A stretch of 64,000 nt of DNA. It comes from an uncultured Eubacteriales bacterium. Its GTDB lineage: Bacteria > Bacillota_A > Clostridia > Oscillospirales > Oscillospiraceae. Location: positions 1-64,000 of the forward strand of contig ONPY01000002.1 in assembly GCA_900319835.1 (NCBI GenBank). The letters are read 5' to 3'. The position numbers and the translations under genes were made by a program. Numbering within the stretch: the first letter of the stretch is position 1; every line of letters begins with the position of its first letter. Shown here piece after piece: positions 55,636 to 62,990 of this stretch. A model generated the notes under the pieces. The model made no database searches. It had not been told where the DNA came from and saw nothing but the letters and a program-made list of their open reading frames with translations.

Positions 55636-56538
55636 TTGAATTTCAAGCAGGCAACTTATATCCGCACCATTGTGCAGGAAGGCAGCATCAGCGCCGCCGC
55701 CCGCAAGCTGTACATCAGCCAGCCGTCTCTGAGTCAGATGGTGCGCCAGGCAGAGAGCGAATATGGGGTACAGCTGTTTGACCGGTCGGTCTCGCCCCTG
55801 CGGCTGACCTTCGCCGGGGAGCGCTATCTGGACGCGGCCAACCAGATTTTGACCGTCAACGAGCGCATGGAAAACGAACTGCGTGAGATCCGGGAGGAGA
55901 ACAGCGGCCTGCTGCGCCTGGGCATCAGCGTGCAGCGCGGGCTGCAGGTGCTGCCCGTGGCCATGCCCTGGTTTTCCATGCAGTATCCGAAGGTTACCGT
56001 CAAGCTCACCGAGGAGGGCAGCGCCGTACTGGAATCCCTGGTGGAGGATGGGTCCATCGATCTGGCCCTCGCGGCCATCGAGTCGGCAAGCCCCCGGCTG
56101 GACTACACCCTGATCGAAAAGGAGACCATCGGGATCCTGGCGGGGAGGGAATCAAGCCTCGCCCAGACGATCCCTGCCGGAACGCCGGTGACCCTGGAGA
56201 GTGCCCGGAGGGACAGCTTTGTCAGTCTGAAGACCGGGCACAGCCTGCGGGTGGTGCAGGACCGGCTCTTGAAGGAGACGGGACTCTCGCCGCAGATCCT
56301 GCTGGAGACGGACTCACTGGAGATCGCAAAGCGCGTGGCGCTGCAGGCCGGGGCCTGCATGCTCTGCTCGGACATCTTTGTGGACGACGCGGCCCGCCGC
56401 TACGGGGCCTTTTACCCGCTGCGCGACTATGAGAACCACCGCCATTTTTACGCCTGCAGCCGCAAGGGGGAGAAACTGCCCCGCTATGCCGAGGGCTTTG
56501 TGAAGATCGTCTCCAAGGTGCTCAGCAGGAAGGGGTAG
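55636..56538 (+). CDS. LysR-family transcriptional regulator (putative citrate operon regulator)
   Basis: This 300-residue protein has an N-terminal winged helix-turn-helix (GSISAAARKLYISQPSLSQM, ~residues 15-35). A LysR effector-binding domain with two alpha/beta lobes follows. The start is a TTG at 55636, in good SD context (GGGAGGGG about 7 bases upstream) and matching the usual N-terminus NFKQATYI. An in-frame ATG at 55597 has no SD and lies 18 bases after the -10 box. It is divergent from the citD operon, so it probably activates it in response to citrate. The effector is inferred from context only. Confidence 0.88.
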   Translation: MNFKQATYIRTIVQEGSISAAARKLYISQPSLSQMVRQAESEYGVQLFDRSVSPLRLTFAGERYLDAANQILTVNERMENELREIREENSGLLRLGISVQRGLQVLPVAMPWFSMQYPKVTVKLTEEGSAVLESLVEDGSIDLALAAIESASPRLDYTLIEKETIGILAGRESSLAQTIPAGTPVTLESARRDSFVSLKTGHSLRVVQDRLLKETGLSPQILLETDSLEIAKRVALQAGACMLCSDIFVDDAARRYGAFYPLRDYENHRHFYACSRKGEKLPRYAEGFVKIVSKVLSRKG

Positions 56539-56563
56539 GCGGAGTATAAAGATTTATAGGAAA

Positions 56564-56610
56564 AACAACAGCATCCAGAAAGACTATGATCTTCCTGGAT
56601 GTTGTTTTGT
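56564..56610. terminator. Bidirectional terminator between the LysR gene and the Cys-rich protein gene
   Basis: The left arm AACAACAGCATCCAG (56564-56578) pairs with CTGGATGTTGTT (56595-56606), with a small bulge, around a 16-base loop. It is flanked by T-rich sequence on the plus side and by GTTGTTTTTCC on the minus side. It ends both convergent units. Confidence 0.75.
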
Positions 56611-56813
56611 TATGTGTTTTCTTTCCGGTCGCGCATCAGGGCTTCATAGCTCCGGTCGTGCCAGGCTTCGCCCGCCTTCGTGAAGAAGCAGCCGGGAACG
56701 CCGGGGACCTGAAAGCGGTGGTTTGCCACACAGGCCGCGCAGTTGCCGTGGCGGGGACAGTCGCGGGTGCAGGGGCAGAAGTCTCCGCCCCGCGGGTTCT
56801 CGGCGGCGCTCAC
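56610..56813 (-). CDS. Small cysteine-rich protein
   Basis: This 67-residue protein has a compact cluster of cysteines: CPCTRDCPRHGNCAACVANHR, about residues 13-33, plus one Cys near 42. The spacing suggests a metal-binding (zinc) site. It resembles small uncharacterised Cys-rich proteins of clostridia (possibly the DUF6485 type, from memory). The start is GTG at 56813. It overlaps the esterase stop (GTGA), with GGGAGG just upstream, so it is translated after the esterase. The function is unknown. Confidence 0.72.
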   Translation of the reverse strand: MSAAENPRGGDFCPCTRDCPRHGNCAACVANHRFQVPGVPGCFFTKAGEAWHDRSYEALMRDRKENT

Positions 56814-58534
56814 TGCGCCTCCCGGCCCATGTAGAAGAGCGTGCCGTCGGAGGCCTTGGAGAAGCGGCAGAGGAATTCATCGTAGGCGATCCAGCTCTCA
56901 CGGGGGTAGTTGGCGTGGGTCATGCCGTGGACGCGGCCTACGGTGAGCATGGGCACCTGCTTTGCGTTGCAGAAGACAAACCAGCTGATCTCTCCGCAGG
57001 TGTAGGTGCGCGGGGTCTCCTCAAGGCCATAGAGCTTGATGAGGTTGCGCAGGAAGGCAGCGATGGGTGCGGTGACCTTGAAGTCCATCTCGCCGTGCTC
57101 GGGATCGGCCACCAGCCAGTCGCGGTCTCCGAAGAGGAAGAGGTAGGGGACGGCGGGCTCGATCTTCTCGGGCAACACCAGCTCGTGATCCGGGTCCACA
57201 ATAGCGGACCAGGGAGACACCGCGGCAAAGACGCCGGGGGCACGCAGAGCCAGCGTGGAGGTCATCATGCCGCCGCTGGACTGGCCGCAGGCGTAGACGC
57301 GCGTGCTGTCCACGGCATAGCGCGCCTTCACGTCGTCGAGCATCCTGAGCACAAAGCCCACATCGTCGACCTTCTTGCCCTCGTACTCGTTTTCCCAGAG
57401 CAGCAGGTTTTTCAGGGAGGTGGGGCGCTGCTGGGAGACGCCCGCCTCGGGGAAGAGGGCGATGAAGCCGCGCTCCTCGGCCACCCGGCTCATGCCGGAG
57501 AGGGAGAGGAAGGAGTCGGCGCTGCCGCCGCGGCCATGCATGCACACGACCAGGGGGGCGGGTTCGGCGCTCTGCCGGACACTCTCGGGAATGTACTCAT
57601 ACCAGAGGTGGGTAAAGCCCTCGTGCTCCAGGGTGTGGCGCGTAAAGCCGTAGGCTGCGGGATCGATGCGGTTTCTCAGCATCTTGTGGCCGAAGCCGCG
57701 GTGGCGGCAGGCGCGGGAGAGAAAGACCCAGACTTTGTCGGCGAGCGCGCGGCTCATGCAGCCGTCAAAGCCGTTGGTCACGCGGACCTGGGAGATCTTC
57801 TCCTCATTGACCTGGCTGGTCTTGCAGACAGTGGAGGGAAAGTAGATCTCGTCGGCGTCGGCATTGGAGAAGCGCTCGCCGTCGGCGTCATTCTGCTTCT
57901 TCCAATAGTCGCAGACGGAGGCGTTTGCACCGCTGTTTTCCTGCCAACCCATCCAGACGGGCACCTGGACCTTGGCGGCGGAGACGGAGAGTTCGGTCTT
58001 TCCGGTGCTCTCCGCGCCGTGCAGCACCTCGGCGTTGAGCAGGGCGGCGTCGGTCAGCTCGCCGAAGGAGGCAAGCCCCGCGTACTCGCTGCTCATCTTC
58101 ATCACCGCCTGCTGGGCCACATCGGCGCCGTCCAAAAGACCCAGGGCGTAGATGTTGTCCTGCATGGTGACGTAGCCCCGGCGGGACTGGATGGCGATGT
58201 AGACCTTGTTGAGATAGTCGGCGTCGGCGCCGTCGAGCTGCCAGGCACCGTTTTCGGGGACCAGTACGTGCAGGAACAGCTTGTGCGCCGCGGCGAAGTC
58301 CAGCCAGAAGCTGCTTTCCAGGAATGCCAGGGTGGACTCACCGGCGGGGGGAACCAGGATCAGGCAGGGACTGTTGTACAGGAGGCCGGGGGCGATGTAG
58401 GTATAGAAGGAACGTTCGCCCTGCTCGGTCTTCGCGGTCTCCAGGAAGAGACCGTTGAGGAGCGTCTCACGGGGATTGGCCCGGTTGACGTCGAAAACGC
58501 TCATATCTGCCGGGAATGTTTTGACTTCAAGCAT
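56810..58534 (-). CDS. Two-domain alpha/beta-hydrolase esterase (PHB depolymerase-like)
   Basis: This 574-residue cytoplasmic protein has two related halves. The C-terminal half (~300-574) is a complete esterase of the PHB-depolymerase/feruloyl-esterase type. It has the oxyanion loop VVCMHGRGGSADSF (~330), the nucleophile in ACGQSSGGMM (~420), Asp in FGDRDW (~471) and His in GRVHGMTHANY (~536). The N-terminal half (~1-290) keeps an LILVPPAGES-like loop but has GLLDGADVAQQ where the nucleophile elbow should be, so it looks inactive. No signal peptide is seen. The ATG follows GGAGG. It lies downstream of a permease and a UxaA dehydratase, suggesting hydrolysis of an imported ester of a hydroxy acid. 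That is inference. Confidence 0.8.
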   Translation of the reverse strand: MLEVKTFPADMSVFDVNRANPRETLLNGLFLETAKTEQGERSFYTYIAPGLLYNSPCLILVPPAGESTLAFLESSFWLDFAAAHKLFLHVLVPENGAWQLDGADADYLNKVYIAIQSRRGYVTMQDNIYALGLLDGADVAQQAVMKMSSEYAGLASFGELTDAALLNAEVLHGAESTGKTELSVSAAKVQVPVWMGWQENSGANASVCDYWKKQNDADGERFSNADADEIYFPSTVCKTSQVNEEKISQVRVTNGFDGCMSRALADKVWVFLSRACRHRGFGHKMLRNRIDPAAYGFTRHTLEHEGFTHLWYEYIPESVRQSAEPAPLVVCMHGRGGSADSFLSLSGMSRVAEERGFIALFPEAGVSQQRPTSLKNLLLWENEYEGKKVDDVGFVLRMLDDVKARYAVDSTRVYACGQSSGGMMTSTLALRAPGVFAAVSPWSAIVDPDHELVLPEKIEPAVPYLFLFGDRDWLVADPEHGEMDFKVTAPIAAFLRNLIKLYGLEETPRTYTCGEISWFVFCNAKQVPMLTVGRVHGMTHANYPRESWIAYDEFLCRFSKASDGTLFYMGREAQ

Positions 58535-58560
58535 CGCTGTTTCCTCCGGTCAATTTGAAA

Positions 58561-59844
58561 TTACATGGGGAAGACGGTCATGATCCAGAACACGGAGATG
58601 ATGCAGAGAATGACCGCGGGCAGCAGGGACTGTTTGATCAGGGACTTGACATCGTAGCCGCCCATGGACATGCACATGGGGACGGCGGGGGTGGCCATGG
58701 GGGTCATGAAGGAGCTGAGGCAGGCCGACTGCACCAGGATCATGATGCCGATGGGGTTGGCGTTGAGGGACTTGCAGGCGAGAATGGCAATGGGGATGAA
58801 GACGATCATGACGGTGCGGTTCATCATCACCTGGGTGAGCAGGAAGGGAACGATGAAGAACACGAAGCCGATGAGGTAGCGGTTGCCGAGTTTGTTGGCG
58901 AAGGAAGCCAGGAAGTTACCGACAACTTCGCCGGCGCCGGTTTCGGTGAGGGCGCCGCCCATGGCGAAGGAGCCGACCAGCAGGAAGGCCATCGGCCAGT
59001 TGACGGAGGCGACCGCCTCTTTCTCGCTCAGCACACCGAAGAGAACCATGGCGACAGCGCCGGAGACGCAGATGACCCAGGTGTCGATGCCGAGCTTGCG
59101 CTGGAAGATCAGGGCGAGGGTGGTGAGAATGAAGATGATGTAGCCGGCGCGCTCCTGGAAGGCGGGCAGAGCCGCGCGGTTGTCCTGACGGGTCTGGACT
59201 TCCTTGACGGCGACGACGGGCTTGTCGGGAGCAAACTTGGTGGCGAAGAAGATGCAGTAGATGATGACACCGATGAGCATGGGCAGGCGGGCCTTCATCG
59301 GATCGGTGAGGCCGACCACATAGGTGGTGTACTCGTTGGCCTGCAGGTAGCCGTTGAGCTCGGCAAACTGGGTGGCGCCGGCGCCCAGAGGCAGGGCGGA
59401 GACCGTGGCGATGGAGACGATGGCCATGGGGAAGAGTGCCTTGGAGGGGCTGACGCCCAGCTCGTCGCAGGAGGCGATCATCAGGGGGGCCATGATGCCG
59501 AAGACGATGACGGAGCTCTGTATGAACTGAGCAAGCAGGGCGGCGATCAGGACGTAGCCCAGCATGACGCGGGTGAGGGAGCCCTTGGCGATCTTGTTGA
59601 CGCTGGCGGCGCACTTGTGGACAAACTGGGTGCGGTTGAAGCCCGCGGCCACGATGAACATGGCCACGATCATGATGCCGTTGGCGTTGCCGAAGTAGGC
59701 GGCGGCGGTGGAGGCCTTTAGACAGCCGGTGACGATGAAGGCGACCATACTGAGCATGGCGGTCAGACCCATGGGGAGCTTGCCCCAGATGTAGCTTGCC
59801 ATGGTCAGCACGCAGATGATCAGGCAGATGGTGAGGTGTGACAT
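58561..59844 (-). CDS. SLC13-family (DASS/ArsB superfamily) anion permease
   Basis: This 427-residue membrane protein has about eleven to twelve helices. The ion-transporter superfamily half-repeats are visible: IQSSVIVFGIMAPLMIASCDELGV early and MTPMATPAVPMCMSMGGY late. Family members carry di- and tricarboxylates or sulfate with sodium. AAGGAG precedes the ATG. It lies between uxaA and the esterase gene in a LysR-controlled set, so it probably imports their substrate. The anion cannot be named from sequence. Confidence 0.85.
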   Translation of the reverse strand: MSHLTICLIICVLTMASYIWGKLPMGLTAMLSMVAFIVTGCLKASTAAAYFGNANGIMIVAMFIVAAGFNRTQFVHKCAASVNKIAKGSLTRVMLGYVLIAALLAQFIQSSVIVFGIMAPLMIASCDELGVSPSKALFPMAIVSIATVSALPLGAGATQFAELNGYLQANEYTTYVVGLTDPMKARLPMLIGVIIYCIFFATKFAPDKPVVAVKEVQTRQDNRAALPAFQERAGYIIFILTTLALIFQRKLGIDTWVICVSGAVAMVLFGVLSEKEAVASVNWPMAFLLVGSFAMGGALTETGAGEVVGNFLASFANKLGNRYLIGFVFFIVPFLLTQVMMNRTVMIVFIPIAILACKSLNANPIGIMILVQSACLSSFMTPMATPAVPMCMSMGGYDVKSLIKQSLLPAVILCIISVFWIMTVFPM

Positions 59845-59931
59845 CTTGTTTCTCCTTTTTTCTCTTCTCTTTTTATTTGTACATGCTTATGGCATGTGCT
59901 TCACAAAACAGACACGGGGGGATGAAAGGGA

Positions 59932-61437
59932 TCAGACAAATCTGCAGACATGGTCTACCGCGATGTCGGAGAAGCCGTAGGCCTCGGCCTTGGTGAGACG
60001 GCCGTTTGCCACCTCGTGAATGATGTGCAGCAGCTCCCTGCCCATCTCCTGGTAGGTCTTCTCACCGCGCACGATGGGGGAGAGATCCACGTCCATGTTG
60101 TCCTCCATGCACTTGTAGGTGCGCTCGTTGGCGGTGACCTTCAGCACGGGGACGATGGCGTTGCCGGTGGGGGTGCCGCGGCCGGTGGTGAAGATGACCA
60201 CCTGGCAGCCGCCGGCCACCATGGAGGTGACGGAGGAGATGTCGTAGCCTGCGGTGTCCATCACGACGGCGCCGTGCTTCGTGGGCCGCGCGCCCTGCTC
60301 CAGAACCTCCACGATCGGGCGGGTGCCGCCCTTGCGGATGCAGCCCAGGCTCTTTTCGTCCAGGGTGGAGAGACCGCCGGCCTTGTTGCCCGGGGTGGGC
60401 TGGCCCGCGCGGCAGTCCTGCCCGGCGGCCTTGAGGTGCTCCTCATAGGCGCGGCAGACCTCGATGATCTCGTTGTGGATCTTCGGCGTGGCGGCGCGCT
60501 TTGCCACCACATGTTCCCCGCCGATCCACTCGATGGACTCGCTCATCATACTGGTGGCGCCGAGATCGACCAGAAGGTCAGAAAGCTCGCCGACCGCCAC
60601 GTTGGAGGCAATGCCGGAGGTGGCGTCGGAGCCGCCGCACTCGATGCCCATGAAGAGCTCCGAGATGTCGAAAAGCTCCTTCTGCTGCAGCCCCGCCTCG
60701 GCGGCCATTTCGCGGGCCGCGCGGACGGCCTTCTCAATGGTCTTGAGCGTGCCGCCCTCCTCCTGAATGCCGAAGGAGACGACGGGCTTGGAGGTCATCT
60801 TCTGGATCTTTTCGCGCAGCAGCTTGTGGCCGACGGTCTCACAGCCGAGACCGATGATGACCACGCCGTAGACGTTGGGGTTGCAGGCAAAGCCGGTGAG
60901 CACCTTCTGGCTCATCTCGGTGTTGGCGGCGACGTCCGAGCAGCCGGTGTTGAAGACAATGTTCACCGCGCCGCGCACCTGGCTTGCCACCACGCGGGCG
61001 CTCTCGCTGCCGCAGGCGCAGCCGGGGAGGATCAGCACGTGGTTGCGGATGCCGGGACGGCCCTCGGCGCGGCGGTAGCCCCAGAACTTCATACCGCTTT
61101 CGGTCTTGACCAGGGGCAGCTCGGCATCAAGACCGGTGTCCTCCACCAGTTCGCTGTCGTAGTCCCGGGGGACGGAGTGGATGTTTTCATGGTTGACCAG
61201 ATGGCCCTTGGCGATGGGACAGTTGGTCTTGCCGATCAGCTCGCCGTACTTGAAGACCTCGGCGCCCTCGTTAAGGTCCGTCAGGGCGATCTTGTGGCAG
61301 TAGGGGATGGCCTCCTCGGCCCGGAGAGTGCAGAGCTCCTCCCCGCGGCGGTAGCGGACTTCTTCTCCGGCAGAAACCTCACGGACGCAGGTGACCACGT
61401 TGTCGGTGAGATCCATCATCAGTGCATTGATTTCCAT
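59932..61437 (-). CDS. UxaA-family dehydratase (altronate/galactarate dehydratase-like)
   Basis: This 501-residue protein has an N-terminal SAF domain (~1-95, DNVVTCVREVSAGEEV) joined to the UxaA catalytic domain. It has WGYRRAEGRPGIRNHVLILPG, and Cys residues in GCACGSES and FNTGCSDVAAN that could ligate iron. Family members dehydrate altronate or galactarate, or cleave sulfolactate when split. The full-length single chain is altronate-dehydratase-like. The ATG at 61437 has GGAGG 8 bases upstream. Nearby uronate genes (uxaB, uxaC, kdgK) are absent, so altronate is uncertain. Confidence 0.87.
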   Translation of the reverse strand: MEINALMMDLTDNVVTCVREVSAGEEVRYRRGEELCTLRAEEAIPYCHKIALTDLNEGAEVFKYGELIGKTNCPIAKGHLVNHENIHSVPRDYDSELVEDTGLDAELPLVKTESGMKFWGYRRAEGRPGIRNHVLILPGCACGSESARVVASQVRGAVNIVFNTGCSDVAANTEMSQKVLTGFACNPNVYGVVIIGLGCETVGHKLLREKIQKMTSKPVVSFGIQEEGGTLKTIEKAVRAAREMAAEAGLQQKELFDISELFMGIECGGSDATSGIASNVAVGELSDLLVDLGATSMMSESIEWIGGEHVVAKRAATPKIHNEIIEVCRAYEEHLKAAGQDCRAGQPTPGNKAGGLSTLDEKSLGCIRKGGTRPIVEVLEQGARPTKHGAVVMDTAGYDISSVTSMVAGGCQVVIFTTGRGTPTGNAIVPVLKVTANERTYKCMEDNMDVDLSPIVRGEKTYQEMGRELLHIIHEVANGRLTKAEAYGFSDIAVDHVCRFV

Positions 61438-61549
61438 TGGAAGAGCCTCCTTTTTCCTGTTTTCTGACTTTACAATAGCATGAAACATGTATATAATCAA
61501 TTTTATAGTATTTATAAGTCCATAAAATAGAAATATGGGAGGAACGGAC
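61438..61549. promoter_or_regulatory. Divergent control region with a LysR-box dyad upstream of uxaA-like gene
   Basis: The minus-strand promoter has -35 TTGATT (61495-61500), a 17-base spacer and -10 TATTGT (61472-61477). Just upstream of that -35 lies the dyad TTATA-N5-TATAA (61503-61517), which contains a T-N11-A core (T61504, A61516) typical of LysR-type sites. A possible -10 for the regulator is TAAAAT (61523-61528). Confidence 0.6.
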
Positions 61550-62533
61550 GTGGAACAGGAAATGCGGTATATCTGGCAGGTCTGGCAGGAGGGGAGCTTT
61601 TCCAAGGCTGCGGAGAAGCTGTACATGACCCAGCCGGCGCTGAGCATTGCGGTCAAGCGGGTGGAGGCGGGCCTGGGCGCGGAGCTCTTTGACCGCGGCC
61701 GCCACCCCCTGAAACTGACCCAGGCGGGCGAGGCGTATATCGAGACCATCCGCCGGGTGCGCTACCTGGAGGAAGAGCTGGAGCGGCAGATCGAGGATCT
61801 GCGCGGCCTGCGGACCGGCAGGGTCCGCGTGGGCGGCACGCACTTTATCAACTGCTATCTGTTGGCCGGGGCGCTGGCGGAGTTTGCCGCGGTTTGGCCC
61901 GGGGTGGAGCTGGAGCTGATGGAGGCAAGCTCCGCGGATCTGGCGGCGGCGCTTGCGCGGCGGGAACTGGATCTGACCTTCAGCTGCGACCCGGAGCTGG
62001 TGGCCCGCTTTGAGCACCGACCGGCCTTCCGGGACCACATTTTGCTCGCCGTACATGAGCAGGAGAAGCTGCCGGACGACTTGCTTCATAAGGCGCTGAC
62101 CGCTGCGGACATCCTGCAGGGCGTGCATCTGCGGGAGGAGACGGAGCGGGTCTCTCTCGCCCTGTTTCGTGAGCTCCCCTTCATCCTCCTGGGACCGGGC
62201 AACAACCTCAACACCCGCGGGCGTGAGATGTTCCGGGAGGCGGGCTTTCCCCCGCGGATCAAGATGCTGGTCTCTCAGATGGTGACCTCCTATCGCCTGG
62301 CGGACAACGGGCTTGGGGCGGCATTTGTCAGCGACCGGCTGATCCGCTCACCCTCGTCCCATCTGCGCTTTTTCCGGTTGGAGGCGCCCCAGGCCGGCCG
62401 CCTGTTCTATCTGCTCCGGCCGGAGCGCAGCTACACGCCCATCGCGGTGCGGACCTTCGCGGACTTTGCCGTGGAGCAGATCCGCCGCGCGGACCTGGCC
62501 CACGGCCGGGACTGGGGCGTACCGGAGGAATAA
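61550..62533 (+). CDS. LysR-family transcriptional regulator
   Basis: This 327-residue regulator has an N-terminal helix-turn-helix (GSFSKAAEKLYMTQPALSIAV, ~residues 14-34) and a LysR substrate-binding domain starting near residue 90. The start is GTG at 61550 with GGGAGG 7 bases upstream. The ATG at 61535 directly precedes that SD and is rejected. It is divergent from the uxaA-permease-esterase set and is its likely regulator; the effector is unknown. A hairpin follows its stop. Confidence 0.88.
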   Translation: MEQEMRYIWQVWQEGSFSKAAEKLYMTQPALSIAVKRVEAGLGAELFDRGRHPLKLTQAGEAYIETIRRVRYLEEELERQIEDLRGLRTGRVRVGGTHFINCYLLAGALAEFAAVWPGVELELMEASSADLAAALARRELDLTFSCDPELVARFEHRPAFRDHILLAVHEQEKLPDDLLHKALTAADILQGVHLREETERVSLALFRELPFILLGPGNNLNTRGREMFREAGFPPRIKMLVSQMVTSYRLADNGLGAAFVSDRLIRSPSSHLRFFRLEAPQAGRLFYLLRPERSYTPIAVRTFADFAVEQIRRADLAHGRDWGVPEE

Positions 62534-62538
62534 AGAAA

Positions 62539-62568
62539 CCCCGGGTTCACCGAAAGGTGAACCCGGGG
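62539..62568 (+). terminator. Hairpin HP1 after the LysR gene
   Basis: A 13-bp perfect stem (CCCCGGGTTCACC with GGTGAACCCGGGG) is closed by a GAAA tetraloop, 5 bases past the LysR stop. There is no T-tract. It is almost identical to HP3 at 62940-62969 and related to HP2. Confidence 0.6.
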
Positions 62569-62594
62569 AGGGTCGCAGACAAAGCCTGTTTCAC

Positions 62595-62717
62595 GTCATT
62601 GCGAACCAGTGACCGACGTCACTGGTGTGGCAATCCGTATTCTCCAAAGCCTCAGGTGTTTTGACTATTACCGGAGAACGGATTCCCACGCCAGTGTGAG
62701 CACTGGCTCGGAATGAC
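62595..62717. repeat. GTCATTGCGA-type inverted-repeat element
   Basis: This 123-base unit has imperfect inverted arms of about 48 bases. The left begins GTCATTGCGAACCAGTGA and the right reads, in reverse complement, GTCATTCCGAGCCAGTG. Both lead to AATCCGT...TCTCC. No gene is inside. It resembles dispersed 'GTCATTGCGA...GCAATCCG' repeats that I recall from many bacterial genomes. Confidence 0.65.
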
Positions 62718-62745
62718 ATACTATTTATGCTTTATCACTATTTAA

Positions 62746-62773
62746 CCGGGGCTCACCAAACGGTGAGCCCCGG
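62746..62773. repeat. Hairpin HP2
   Basis: A 12-bp perfect stem (CCGGGGCTCACC with GGTGAGCCCCGG, loop AAAC) has the same design as HP1 and HP3, with compensating changes in the stem. It lies between the two inverted-repeat elements. Confidence 0.6.
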
Positions 62774-62801
62774 GGGTGGAGTGTTGACAAACCCAAACGC
62801 G

Positions 62802-62901
62802 TGTCATTTCGAGCGAAGCGAAGCGGAGTCGAGAAATCTCAAACGCTGCCCTTTGCACAGACTTCAACGCTTGAGATCCCTCGGCTCCGCTCGGGATGAC
62901 A
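62802..62901. repeat. TGTCAT-type inverted-repeat element, copy 3
   Basis: This 100-base unit begins TGTCATTTCGAGCGAAGCG and ends CCGCTCGGGATGACA. The arms are imperfect inverted repeats, including the GAAATCTCAAACG/CGCTTGAGATCCC segment. It belongs to the same family as the two copies at 43397-43600. Confidence 0.65.
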
Positions 62902-62939
62902 AAAGCATTTCGGCTTTTGTGCCTTTGCAGACACAGTTT

Positions 62940-62969
62940 CCCCGGGTCCACCGAAAGGTGAACCCGGGG
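62940..62969 (-). terminator. Hairpin HP3 after the MatC-like permease gene
   Basis: A 13-bp stem with one mismatch (CCCCGGGTCCACC with GGTGAACCCGGGG, GAAA loop) lies 21 bases past the permease stop at 62991. It differs from HP1 by a single base in the left arm. Confidence 0.6.
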
Positions 62970-62990
62970 GAAAATATGCATGTGCGGGGA

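Noticed and set aside
62742..62981. A 79-codon minus-strand frame in the repeat region
   Set aside because: It is composed entirely of hairpins HP2/HP3 and an inverted-repeat element; no SD or protein family.
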